A DNA stretch of 64,000 nucleotides from Clostridia bacterium (GTDB lineage: Bacteria; Bacillota_A; Clostridia; Oscillospirales; CAG-272), in contig JAFTRQ010000122.1 in the NCBI GenBank assembly GCA_017462125.1, forward strand, positions 57,289 through 121,288, written 5' to 3'. A program made the position numbers and the translations under genes. How positions within the stretch are numbered: position 1 is the stretch's first letter; each line of letters opens with the position of its first letter. The notes below the pieces were generated by a model. That model saw nothing but the letters and a program-made list of their open reading frames with translations, was not told the origin of the DNA and did not search any database. Below are positions 24,366 through 32,285 of this stretch, in pieces.

Positions 24366-26471
24366 TCATTCCCAGCAAACACCGTTTTTGTCGATATTTG
24401 CGGTGCTTGAAGAAGCTGTGCTGACGGATGCCGAGCTGTTACCGAGATAAATAACTCTGCCATTTATGCTTGCGGGCATTTTGATAGTCACTTCATCCTC
24501 CACCGTCAGATATGTACCCGAGGAAAGGGAAAGGGTCTTATTTATCCCCACACTTGAGAAATTTTGACAGTGTGTTGCTTCGCTTGACATTCCTCCCGAT
24601 GGCATTACGGCAACCACTCTGCCGCCCGTGAAGCTATAGCCCTGCTCGGTGTCGATGGCAGAGTTTCCTCCCGATGTTGAGATAACCACCACGTCGCCAC
24701 CCGAAAATACGATTCCTTGGTAAGAGGTTCTGCTATTTGAATCGATTCCGTCTCCGCTACAGTAGATATAGACCTTACCGCCGTTGATCGCTACAGCGTT
24801 ACCCGAGGTAACGGTGGCATTGATTCCATCGTCCTTTGAAATAACCGAAACATCACCGCCATTGATCACTACCTGTGACCCCTCAAGTCCTTCATAGCTG
24901 TTCGTAACCGTCACCGTGCCTTCTGCTATTGTCAATACCCCGTCAGCGTGAAGTCCATCATCGTTGCTGTATACTGTAACGTTACCGCCGTTGATCGTCA
25001 AGTTACCCTTAGGAGTCTCTCCGTTTTCAAGCGCGGTATCCGCGTTTGCGTGGATAGCGTCATCGTATGCCTTGATCGTCACAGTACCGTCATTTATAAT
25101 GACCTCGTTAGCCGCTTTTATTCCCTTTGTAGAGTGGTCTCCCTTGTCGGTATTTCCGTCGTTCATGCCTCCAAAGCCGCCCATACCGCCATGACCGCCA
25201 AAGCCGCCCTCCTGCACAGTCGTGGTATAATTGGTCCAAGTATAATATAACCCGTTATACGAGCTTGTAAGTGCAAAGGTATCGTATCCCTCGCTAGGGG
25301 AGAGATAGTCGGACATCACCAAGCATTCTTCCTCCTGACCGCGATCATCCTCCGAATCATAAATAAAGAATTGCATCTTTGCATACTCGGGCATCTTGGG
25401 AAAAGCGTAATAATAATAGCTTGTTCTGCCACCAGATGCCTTGGAGTGATATTCCGCATTTACCCAAAGATAATCATCATCGGAATTATAGTATTTTACC
25501 GAGTAATAATAACTGTCATAAGTGAATCGGATATAATAATTGTCATCATCCACGGCAGTTACTTCCTCGGAATAGCTTGAATATTTGTCGGTATAGATAT
25601 TCAAAACGGTGGTATTATCATTGATAATCACGTCATATGCCGCATCAATTCCGTCGCAAGCTGCGTATATTGTATGCTCACCGCCGGTAACTGTTACCGT
25701 TCCGCGCTGATTGCCCTTATCGGAAATATTGCTGTTTGAAGTTTTAATTCCGTCGCCTGCGGTTGCAATGATCGTGGTATTGCCACCCTCTATCTCAACG
25801 CTGTCATTGCCCTTCAGGGCGTTGTCACAGCTCGAAACGAAAAGCGTCAGATTTTTAATCTGAAGATCGTCCTTTGAATGTATTCCGTTGTTGTTGGCAG
25901 AAATGACAGTAAGAGCACCCTTGCCGCAGATCTCAAGGTCAACCTCGGAATGGATCGCACCCGAAAACAGGGCTTCATTGCTTTCATCAATTGCTTCGCG
26001 GTTGTCGTAAATATAATTCTCGTAGTCTTTTTTAGCTGTCAGAGAGACCTCCTTGCCGCTCAAAACAGTAATGGGATTGATACTGTCGCAGATCAAAGAG
26101 AAGCCCTTCATTTCAAGATCAAGCTTATAATCGTCACCTATGTCGATAATAATATTTCCCTTGAACTGCCCCGAGATTGAATAGACCGAGTCCTCACTGA
26201 GAGTTGAGAAAGTCAAGGTGTTACCCTCAATCTTATAGCAGCCGTCGCTACCGGATATATACGACACTTCAACTTCAGACTCTACCTCCTCAAAATATCC
26301 GTCGTATATACCCAGATCGCTGACGTCTTCGCCAAAAGCATCATCAAAACCGCCAAGATCAGGGATCGTTTCTCCGTCGGGGAACGAGACGTCAGAAGGT
26401 GCCTTACTCGTATTACAGCTCGCCAAAAGTAAAACAATAACTAATAAAAGGATTCCTATAGTTTTTTTCAT
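24366..26471 (-). CDS. Exported lipoprotein with Cthe_2159-like right-handed beta-helix (carbohydrate-binding)
   Basis: A 701-residue lipoprotein: the signal peptide ends in the lipobox LLAS-C (Cys19), then an acidic linker. A long repeated region follows with units such as INGGxVxVxxxDDGIxA, typical of the Cthe_2159 family (DUF4353), whose known member binds acidic and cellulosic polysaccharides with a pectate-lyase-like beta-helix. A Gly-rich insert (GGFGGHGGMGGFGG, about 430) and an inserted Tyr/Asp-rich beta domain (about 300-410) split the helix. ATG 26471 is preferred, with GGAG 6 bases upstream. It follows a DUF4956 and a VTC gene, a grouping seen in other Clostridia. Its 175-base leader carries a structured repeat. 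Confidence 0.85.
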   Translation of the reverse strand: MKKTIGILLLVIVLLLASCNTSKAPSDVSFPDGETIPDLGGFDDAFGEDVSDLGIYDGYFEEVESEVEVSYISGSDGCYKIEGNTLTFSTLSEDSVYSISGQFKGNIIIDIGDDYKLDLEMKGFSLICDSINPITVLSGKEVSLTAKKDYENYIYDNREAIDESNEALFSGAIHSEVDLEICGKGALTVISANNNGIHSKDDLQIKNLTLFVSSCDNALKGNDSVEIEGGNTTIIATAGDGIKTSNSNISDKGNQRGTVTVTGGEHTIYAACDGIDAAYDVIINDNTTVLNIYTDKYSSYSEEVTAVDDDNYYIRFTYDSYYYSVKYYNSDDDYLWVNAEYHSKASGGRTSYYYYAFPKMPEYAKMQFFIYDSEDDRGQEEECLVMSDYLSPSEGYDTFALTSSYNGLYYTWTNYTTTVQEGGFGGHGGMGGFGGMNDGNTDKGDHSTKGIKAANEVIINDGTVTIKAYDDAIHANADTALENGETPKGNLTINGGNVTVYSNDDGLHADGVLTIAEGTVTVTNSYEGLEGSQVVINGGDVSVISKDDGINATVTSGNAVAINGGKVYIYCSGDGIDSNSRTSYQGIVFSGGDVVVISTSGGNSAIDTEQGYSFTGGRVVAVMPSGGMSSEATHCQNFSSVGINKTLSLSSGTYLTVEDEVTIKMPASINGRVIYLGNSSASVSTASSSTANIDKNGVCWE

Positions 26472-26484
26472 TTTAATCTCCATT

Positions 26485-26542
26485 CCGCCTCACACGGGGT
26501 CCCACAAAGCTCAACTAATTCGCTTCGGGAACCCCGCGGCGG
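26485..26542 (-). other. Multi-tier hairpin just upstream of the beta-helix lipoprotein ribosome site
   Basis: On either strand: outer stem CCGCC/GGCGG (26485-26489 with 26538-26542), inner stem GGGGTCCC/GGGAACCCC (26496-26503 with 26527-26535, one bulged A) and apical AAGC/GCTT (26507-26510 with 26522-26525). There is no U-run, so it is more likely a leader RNA structure than a terminator. Confidence 0.65.
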
Positions 26543-26545
26543 CAT

Positions 26546-26633
26546 AAATAGTAATCGATGAATTTTGCCGGCAAGGCAAAATTCGCGCGTGAAACAGTTA
26601 AATTGCCTATCAGAAGGAAGCAATCTTCACGCT
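26546..26633 (-). repeat. Dispersed two-hairpin repeat, copy 1
   Basis: Its 48-base core (26546-26593, read on the minus strand) matches 49136-49183 with 6 differences. The last 25 bases are identical and end ATCGATTACTATTT. It holds hairpin GAATTTTGCC/GGCAAAATTC (26575-26584 with 26560-26569) and an outer GCGTGAA/TTCACGC stem with a 30-base loop. The orientation relative to the downstream gene is the same in both copies. Confidence 0.75.
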
Positions 26634-26646
26634 GTCTCCTTTCTGA

Positions 26647-27345
26647 TCAAAGCTCGTTAACACCCGTATCTTGCTTGGAAACCGATATTTCAAGGTTTCC
26701 GTTGCGTTCGCGAAGCTTATCTATAAATTCTTTTTCTTTTGTAATATCCCGAAGTGAGACGTTATACGTAAGACGGAACATACTTCCCATATTGGTAGTC
26801 TTTACGCGTATCAGCTCGAAGGACATAGCATATTCTGCAAAAATTCCGTCAAAAACCTCTGAATAGTCAAGATCCTCTGGAATCGTCACGGTTACGGTCT
26901 TGTATGTAGCCGAATTTTTTACGGCACCGAGATCCAGCCGATTATAAAGCATAAACACAACACAGAGAATAACGGTAAATATGCCCGCAAACGCCAGATA
27001 TCCCATACCTGCGATAAGCCCCGCACCCATAGCAAGAAATAGTGTTCCGATCTCCTTGGCAGTACCCGGAACCGAGCGGAACCGTACCAAGCTGAAAGCT
27101 CCCGCCACGGCAACTCCTGCGCCAACGTTACCGTTTACCATCATAATTACCACACAGACCACAGCAGGCAGCAGTGCCAGCGTGATAACAAAGCTCTTTG
27201 TGTATCTCGTCCTGTAAGTATAACAAAGCGCAATAACGACACCTATCACAAGCGATACGCCAACGCATAGCAAAAAGTCAGCAAGGCTGATCACATCAGT
27301 CAGCTCCGTATCGAAAAGTCCCTTGAAAATCTGATCTATAGACAT
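26647..27345 (-). CDS. DUF4956 membrane protein
   Basis: A 232-residue protein with about four membrane spans in its first 135 residues (including the AGAFSLVRFRSVPGTAKEIG block that marks DUF4956) and a soluble ferredoxin-like C-terminal domain (about 145-225). No biochemical role is established that I know of. In Clostridia the family is found with VTC-type polyphosphate polymerase and Cthe_2159/CotH-type surface proteins, as here. AAAGGAG precedes the ATG. It starts 5 bases after the VTC gene ends, so they form one operon. Confidence 0.88.
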   Translation of the reverse strand: MSIDQIFKGLFDTELTDVISLADFLLCVGVSLVIGVVIALCYTYRTRYTKSFVITLALLPAVVCVVIMMVNGNVGAGVAVAGAFSLVRFRSVPGTAKEIGTLFLAMGAGLIAGMGYLAFAGIFTVILCVVFMLYNRLDLGAVKNSATYKTVTVTIPEDLDYSEVFDGIFAEYAMSFELIRVKTTNMGSMFRLTYNVSLRDITKEKEFIDKLRERNGNLEISVSKQDTGVNEL

Positions 27346-27350
27346 ATTTT

Positions 27351-28058
27351 TTATTCTCCTTTGTTTTTTTGATATATTATTTTTTCATATGCTGTTCCGT
27401 ATTTTGAAAATGATGCTTTATAGATTTTATTTTCTGATAATGCCCGTGCAAGCCAAAAGGGAATTCCTCCCGAGCATTTTATCTCCATTAAAACCTTATC
27501 TTTATCAAGCAAGGCTGTGCCAAACACGTCTTCTTCAAGTGAAAGCGCCTCCGTCCGTGCCAAAATATTGTCGTCAAAGGTAATGCGAAGATCTCCTCCA
27601 TCCCGACAATAATAAGCTTCTCGCTCATAGGAAAGAAAGACTTTAGGCGTAAGGCTTCCGTAAAAGTCCATAAAGTAGTCGATTTCTCTGGATATTTGAT
27701 TTTGCTTTGAGCATCCGTTGCCCATACACACCCAAGAAATTGCCTCCTCCTCGGACATCGAAATTCTTCTTTTATATACAACACCGTCATATTTTTTCTT
27801 TAACTCGACAAATACCGTACTGCCTTTTTGCACTTTGCAATAGCTTCTGATCCTTAGTTTTTCCTTGTAATGAGGCTTGTCCATAGAACGACGGATCAAG
27901 CGGTAATTGTCGGTATCAAAATATATATTTCTTATGGTCGTTCGTCCATATTTATCAAGCTCCATATAACGCTTTATTTCCTGCAGTATTTTTTCCTTTT
28001 GCTCAAGGGTGAGCATATATTTCAATTCATACCGTTTGAAAACCGACTGATAAGCCAT
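27351..28058 (-). CDS. VTC domain protein (polyphosphate polymerase-like)
   Basis: A 235-residue protein matching the catalytic VTC domain, which in yeast Vtc4 makes polyphosphate from ATP inside a basic tunnel. Visible features are KRYELKYMLT at the start, RNIYFDT and KLRIRSY (basic tunnel strands), VFVELKKKYDG, PKVFLSYERE, LRITFDDN and LMEIKCSGG (acidic metal-binding strand ends). No membrane span is present; the neighbouring DUF4956 protein may provide it. First gene of the three-gene minus operon, divergent from the two-component system at 28245. Confidence 0.87.
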   Translation of the reverse strand: MAYQSVFKRYELKYMLTLEQKEKILQEIKRYMELDKYGRTTIRNIYFDTDNYRLIRRSMDKPHYKEKLRIRSYCKVQKGSTVFVELKKKYDGVVYKRRISMSEEEAISWVCMGNGCSKQNQISREIDYFMDFYGSLTPKVFLSYEREAYYCRDGGDLRITFDDNILARTEALSLEEDVFGTALLDKDKVLMEIKCSGGIPFWLARALSENKIYKASFSKYGTAYEKIIYQKNKGE

Positions 28059-28188
28059 AACTTCACTCCCGTTTTTCTTCTTGTAGCATTATATATCCAA
28101 AAACTTAAATCAACACTAAAAAACCGAAACAGTTTCATTTTTTAACTTGAATTAATGTTGTATATGTAATATTTTTATTATTAACACA

Positions 28189-28217
28189 TTGATTTATTTG
28201 CAGATTCGTGCTAAAAT
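28189..28217 (+). promoter_or_regulatory. Probable promoter of the two-component system
   Basis: TTGATT (28189-28194), a 17-bp spacer and TAAAAT (28212-28217), 28 bases before the response-regulator start. On the other strand TATAAT at 28088-28093 may serve the VTC operon, but its best -35 is only 14 bp away. Confidence 0.5.
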
Positions 28218-28244
28218 ATAAATAAATTATCAAGGAGGTATCCA

Positions 28245-28916
28245 ATGAGAATATTGCTGGCAGAGGATGAGATAGCTTTGGCAAAGGCTATCGTTAAAAT
28301 ATTGGAAAAGAACAATTACTCCGCTGATGCGGTCCATAATGGAAAAGATGCTCTCTTATATCTTGATTCTGAAAACTACGATGCCGTTATCCTTGATATT
28401 ATGATGCCTGAAATGGACGGAATATCCGCTCTGAAAGTCATAAGAGCGCGGGGAAGCGATATACCAGTATTGCTGTTGACCGCAAAAAGCGAGGTCGATG
28501 ATAAGGTACTTGGTCTTGACAGCGGAGCCAACTATTATCTTACCAAGCCATTTGAAACCAAAGAGCTTTTAGCTACTATACGCGCGATCACAAGAGGGCA
28601 GGCAACACAGGATACAAAAATCGTTTTTGGCAATATTTCTCTTGACCGTGCAACGTTTGAGCTGTCTTCACCAAGTGGATGCTTTAAGCTGGCAAACAAA
28701 GAATTCCAATTGATGGAATTGCTGATGTCAAATCCGCACCGCATAATTTCCTCCGAACGTTTAATGGAAAAGATCTGGGGCTATGACTCCACCTCCGAGA
28801 TAAACGTTGTTTGGGTCTATATTTCTTATCTCAGGAAAAAGCTTTCCGCTTTGGAAGCCGATATTCTGATCAAGGCTTCGCGAAATGCAGGATATTCCTT
28901 GGAAAACAAATTATGA
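28245..28916 (+). CDS. OmpR/PhoB-family response regulator
   Basis: A 223-residue regulator. The receiver domain (1-115) has the acidic pair EDE (residues 7-9), the phosphoacceptor Asp in VILDIMMPEMDG (about 51), Thr in LLLTAKSE and Lys in YLTKPFE. A winged-helix DNA-binding domain (about 125-220) follows with ANKEFQLMELLMSNPHR and WVYISYLRKKL. AAGGAGG lies just before the ATG. It overlaps the kinase gene by 4 bases (ATGA). Lying divergent from the VTC-DUF4956-lipoprotein operon, it is a candidate regulator of that operon. Confidence 0.93.
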   Translation: MRILLAEDEIALAKAIVKILEKNNYSADAVHNGKDALLYLDSENYDAVILDIMMPEMDGISALKVIRARGSDIPVLLLTAKSEVDDKVLGLDSGANYYLTKPFETKELLATIRAITRGQATQDTKIVFGNISLDRATFELSSPSGCFKLANKEFQLMELLMSNPHRIISSERLMEKIWGYDSTSEINVVWVYISYLRKKLSALEADILIKASRNAGYSLENKL

Positions 28917-30196
28917 TAAAAGAAAGATCTGTTATGATAAAAAAACTGAAATATCGGTTTGTCATCCTGTCAATGACCTCGCTGCTCATTTTGCTGGCCA
29001 TTATGACGATAGCAATGAACATTATAAATTATTCTTCCATAGTTAGCAGCACAGATGATATTCTAACGCTCCTCTCACACAACAGAGGGCGGTTTCCCGG
29101 ATTTGAAGCTGATAATGAAAGCTCAGTCATCATAGACCAAAAGCCAATTCCCAATAATGATCTCCCTCCACATATGTCACCGGAGGTCCCGTATGAATCA
29201 AGGTTTTTTTCCGTGCTGTTAAGCGAGGACGGCAGCGTTTTATTCACCGATGTCAGCCACATTGCTTCAATAGATGCCAAACAGGCAGAAATATATGCAC
29301 GTCTCGCATTATCAAACAATCGAGACCGTGCCTTCATCGATACCTATCGCTATATAAAACGTACCGAAAACAATGCCATAAGGATCATTTTTTTGGATTG
29401 CGAGCAACGAATCGAATCCTTTGAAAGGTTCTTATACACCAGCATTATAATCGCCCTTGCGGGATTTATCATCGTGTTCTTCATAATCTTCTTTTTTGCC
29501 GAAAGGATCATCCGTCCTATCTCGGAAAGCTATGAAAAGCAGAAACGATTCATCACCGATGCAGGACATGAGATCAAAACACCGTTGACCGTAATCAATA
29601 CCAACATCGACATCCTTGAAATGGAAATCGGAAAAAATGAATCGCTAAGTGACATACAGCAGCAAACCAAACGCTTGACAAAGCTCACAAACGACCTGGT
29701 CAGCCTAACACGAATGGAAGAAACGGGGAACTCCATCCCTATGATCGAATTTCCGATCTCCGAGGTGGTTGCAACAGCCTCAGAGGACTTCCGTGCGCTG
29801 GCAACGGCACAAAATAAGGCTTTTGATATTCAAGTACAGCCGTTACTCACCGTAAAAGGGAATGACTCCTCCATCACACACCTTGTATCCATTCTGCTCG
29901 ACAATGCTTTAAAATACTCTCCCGCCAACAGCGAGATCAATCTCAATCTATATGAGCATAATCGCTCGATCGTCCTTCAGGTCATAAATCAAACCAAAAT
30001 GCATATTGAGGAGAGCGAGCTCAATCGGGTCTTCGAAAGATTCTACAGATTAGACTCCTCAAGAAACTCGCAAACGGGAGGGAACGGCATCGGACTTTCC
30101 ATCGCACGCGCCATTGTCTCTGCGCATGGAGGCAAAATTACCGCTACGATCGATAAAAGCGAGAGATTTTCAATTAACGTAACCATACCCCTATAA
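28913..30196 (+). CDS. Membrane sensor histidine kinase
   Basis: A 427-residue kinase with one span near residues 15-40, an extracytoplasmic sensor of about 140 residues without a recognised fold, and a second span near 180-205. Next come HisKA with the phosphoacceptor His in TDAGHEIKTPLTV, and HATPase with N box LLDNALKYS and G box GGNGIGLSIARAIV. It phosphorylates the response regulator encoded upstream. The ATG at 28913 overlaps that gene's stop (ATGA); an ATG at 28934 is an alternative start. Confidence 0.92.
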   Translation: MIKERSVMIKKLKYRFVILSMTSLLILLAIMTIAMNIINYSSIVSSTDDILTLLSHNRGRFPGFEADNESSVIIDQKPIPNNDLPPHMSPEVPYESRFFSVLLSEDGSVLFTDVSHIASIDAKQAEIYARLALSNNRDRAFIDTYRYIKRTENNAIRIIFLDCEQRIESFERFLYTSIIIALAGFIIVFFIIFFFAERIIRPISESYEKQKRFITDAGHEIKTPLTVINTNIDILEMEIGKNESLSDIQQQTKRLTKLTNDLVSLTRMEETGNSIPMIEFPISEVVATASEDFRALATAQNKAFDIQVQPLLTVKGNDSSITHLVSILLDNALKYSPANSEINLNLYEHNRSIVLQVINQTKMHIEESELNRVFERFYRLDSSRNSQTGGNGIGLSIARAIVSAHGGKITATIDKSERFSINVTIPL

Positions 30197-30198
30197 AA

Positions 30199-30235
30199 GA
30201 AAACGGTTACCCATTCGGGTAACCGTTTTCTTTTT
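30199..30235. terminator. Strong bidirectional terminator
   Basis: A perfect 14-bp stem, GAAAACGGTTACCC (30199-30212) with GGGTAACCGTTTTC (30217-30230), a 4-base loop and TTTTT. It is shared by the kinase gene and the convergent phosphoglucomutase gene. Confidence 0.92.
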
Positions 30236-30244
30236 CCATATAAC

Positions 30245-31957
30245 TTATACGTTAAGTGTTTTTTTGTAAGCCTCAATATTCGCAAGCGCGGTCTCTTGAT
30301 CTGCGGCAGATACCATAAAGTAGAACTTTACCTTAGGCTCTGTTCCGGAAGGACGAACGATCACAACGTCTCCATTCTCAAGCTTGAAGGAAAGAACATT
30401 GGACTTGGGCAATTCCGTTGAGGTCTTCTCGCCGCTTGCAACGCTTGTAAAGGTCTGCTCGTTGTAGTCACCAAAGGTAACGACCTTCACACCGCCAAGC
30501 TCGGCAGGAGTGTTGCTTCTCATATCGTCGAGCAGAGCCGCCATCTTAGCGGGACCGTCTACACCATCCATATAGATCTCAACGTTTTTCTCAAGACAGA
30601 AGCCGTATTTTTCGTAAAGGCCCTCAAGCGCATCGTAAAGCGTCATACCCTTTGCATGGTAGTACGCGGTCATCTCGCAAATCAGCATCGTAGCAACGAC
30701 CGCATCCTTGTCGCGAGCATAAGTGCCCTTGAGATATCCGTAGCTTTCCTCAAAGCCAAAGATGTAGGAGCCCTCGCCCACAGCCTCATGATTCTTGATA
30801 ACCTCACCGATAAACTTAAAGCCGGTCAGCACGTTAAACATCTCCACGTTATGCGCGTCGCAGATCTTTGTTGCCAGCTCGGAGGAAACGATGGATTTTA
30901 CAACGTAAGGCTTATCGGGCATCGTATCTGTCTCTTCATACGCCGTAATGATATAATCGATCAGAAGCGCACCCATCTGGTTGCCCGTAATGGTTTTGAA
31001 GCTTCCGTCCTTTGTTCTCGCAACAACACCAACGCGGTCTGCATCGGGGTCGGTTGCGACGACCAGATTACTTCCAACCTCGTTTGCAATGCCGATACCG
31101 ATCTCGAAGACCTCAGCATATTCAGGGTTGGGCTTTTCAACGGTGGGGAAGTTACCGTCGATAACAAACTGCTCCTCCACCTTATAAAGATGCTTGATAC
31201 CTGTTCTCGCAAGGATCTCGGGAATCAGCTTGTGACCTGTACCGTGAAGAGGAGTATAGACGATCTTCAACTCATCCGCAACAGCCTTCACAGCATCGGG
31301 ATTGACCGCCTGAGCCTGAACCTTGGCAAGATAGAGCTCATCCATCTCTTTACCCAATATCTTGATCTTGCCGTCTGCAACAGCCTTGTCGAAGTCAACT
31401 CTCTTTACGTCGTTGAAAATGTCGATCTTGCAGATCTCCTCGTACACGGTATTCGCGTGCTCGGGGGGAAGCTGTGCGCCATCCTCCCAATAGGCTTTGT
31501 AGCCGTTGTACTGCTTGGGATTGTGAGAAGCTGTGATATTAATACCGGCAACGCATTTCAACTCGCGAAGAGCAAAGGAAAGCTCGGGGGTGGGACGAAG
31601 AGCGTCGAAAATATATACGGGAATGTCAGCGGCTGCCAATACTTCTGCCGAAACCTTGGCAAAAAGCTCGGAGTTGTTGCGGCAATCGTATGCAACGGCA
31701 ACGCCGTCCGCAGCTCTTCCTTCCTTGTGAATAAGGGTAGCAAGTCCCTGAGTTGCCTGAGCAACGGTATAAACGTTCATTGCGTTCATACCCGTCTTCA
31801 TCGTACCTCTGAGGCCTGCGGTGCCAAAGGACAAGCCGGAGGAGAAGCGGATCTTGATCTCATCGTCATTGTCAGCGATATCGCGAAGCTCCTGCTTTTC
31901 CTGTTCTGTCAATACGGGGGAATCGAGCCAAAGCTTGTAATTATCAAGATAGTTCAT
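30245..31957 (-). CDS. Phosphoglucomutase / phosphomannomutase (PgcA-type)
   Basis: Interconverts glucose-1-phosphate and glucose-6-phosphate (or the mannose forms) by a phosphoserine. The 570-residue four-domain protein has GTAGLRGTMKTG near 52, the active-site Ser in GINITASHNPKQYNGYK near 145, the metal loop TDPDADRVG near 305, and the sugar loop GFEESYG near 405. The C-terminal phosphate loop is VRPSGTEPKVK near 545. ATG 31957 has AAAGGA (31966-31971) 8 bases upstream. It is the end of a minus run that starts at htpG. Confidence 0.92.
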   Translation of the reverse strand: MNYLDNYKLWLDSPVLTEQEKQELRDIADNDDEIKIRFSSGLSFGTAGLRGTMKTGMNAMNVYTVAQATQGLATLIHKEGRAADGVAVAYDCRNNSELFAKVSAEVLAAADIPVYIFDALRPTPELSFALRELKCVAGINITASHNPKQYNGYKAYWEDGAQLPPEHANTVYEEICKIDIFNDVKRVDFDKAVADGKIKILGKEMDELYLAKVQAQAVNPDAVKAVADELKIVYTPLHGTGHKLIPEILARTGIKHLYKVEEQFVIDGNFPTVEKPNPEYAEVFEIGIGIANEVGSNLVVATDPDADRVGVVARTKDGSFKTITGNQMGALLIDYIITAYEETDTMPDKPYVVKSIVSSELATKICDAHNVEMFNVLTGFKFIGEVIKNHEAVGEGSYIFGFEESYGYLKGTYARDKDAVVATMLICEMTAYYHAKGMTLYDALEGLYEKYGFCLEKNVEIYMDGVDGPAKMAALLDDMRSNTPAELGGVKVVTFGDYNEQTFTSVASGEKTSTELPKSNVLSFKLENGDVVIVRPSGTEPKVKFYFMVSAADQETALANIEAYKKTLNV

Positions 31958-31987
31958 AAAAACAGTCCTTTCAATCAAAAATTCAGA

Positions 31988-32239
31988 TTACGCCTGGAGA
32001 TACTGTTCAAGAGCAATTGCCAACTGATCGGGGCAGGACGTGGGACGGGGACCGCAATGGATTCCGCGAAGACGCTTGATTGCCTCCTCAACTGCCATAC
32101 CCTTTACAAGAGCGCTGACACCCTGAGTATTGCCCGAGCATCCGCCTGTAAATTTCGCTTCAACAACGATACCGTTTTCAACGTCAATGTCGATCTGACG
32201 GGAGCATGTGCCCTGTGTTTTGTAAGTAATGTGTTCCAT
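31988..32239 (-). CDS. TSCPD domain protein (TIGR03905 type)
   Basis: An 83-residue protein consisting of a TSCPD domain, named for its RPTSCPDQLA motif near the C-terminus. It also contains the CSGNTQG segment. The same domain forms the C-terminus of B12-dependent ribonucleotide reductases, where it carries Cys residues. The free-standing form has no settled role. ATG 32239 has AAAGGA about 12 bases upstream. Located 46 bases downstream of the P-protein-like gene and 30 bases upstream of the phosphoglucomutase gene. Confidence 0.88.
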   Translation of the reverse strand: MEHITYKTQGTCSRQIDIDVENGIVVEAKFTGGCSGNTQGVSALVKGMAVEEAIKRLRGIHCGPRPTSCPDQLAIALEQYLQA

Positions 32240-32285
32240 AAAATATATTCTTCCTTTCAATTATTTTATTCAGATTTATTGCCGA

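Noticed and set aside
26610..26642. A 6-codon leader frame (GTG to TGA, minus strand) with AAAGGAG 5 bases upstream, just after the DUF4956 stop.
   Set aside because: The spacing is good but so short a frame easily occurs by chance. The second repeat copy at 49122 has no ribosome site at this place, so the leader peptide is not conserved between the copies.
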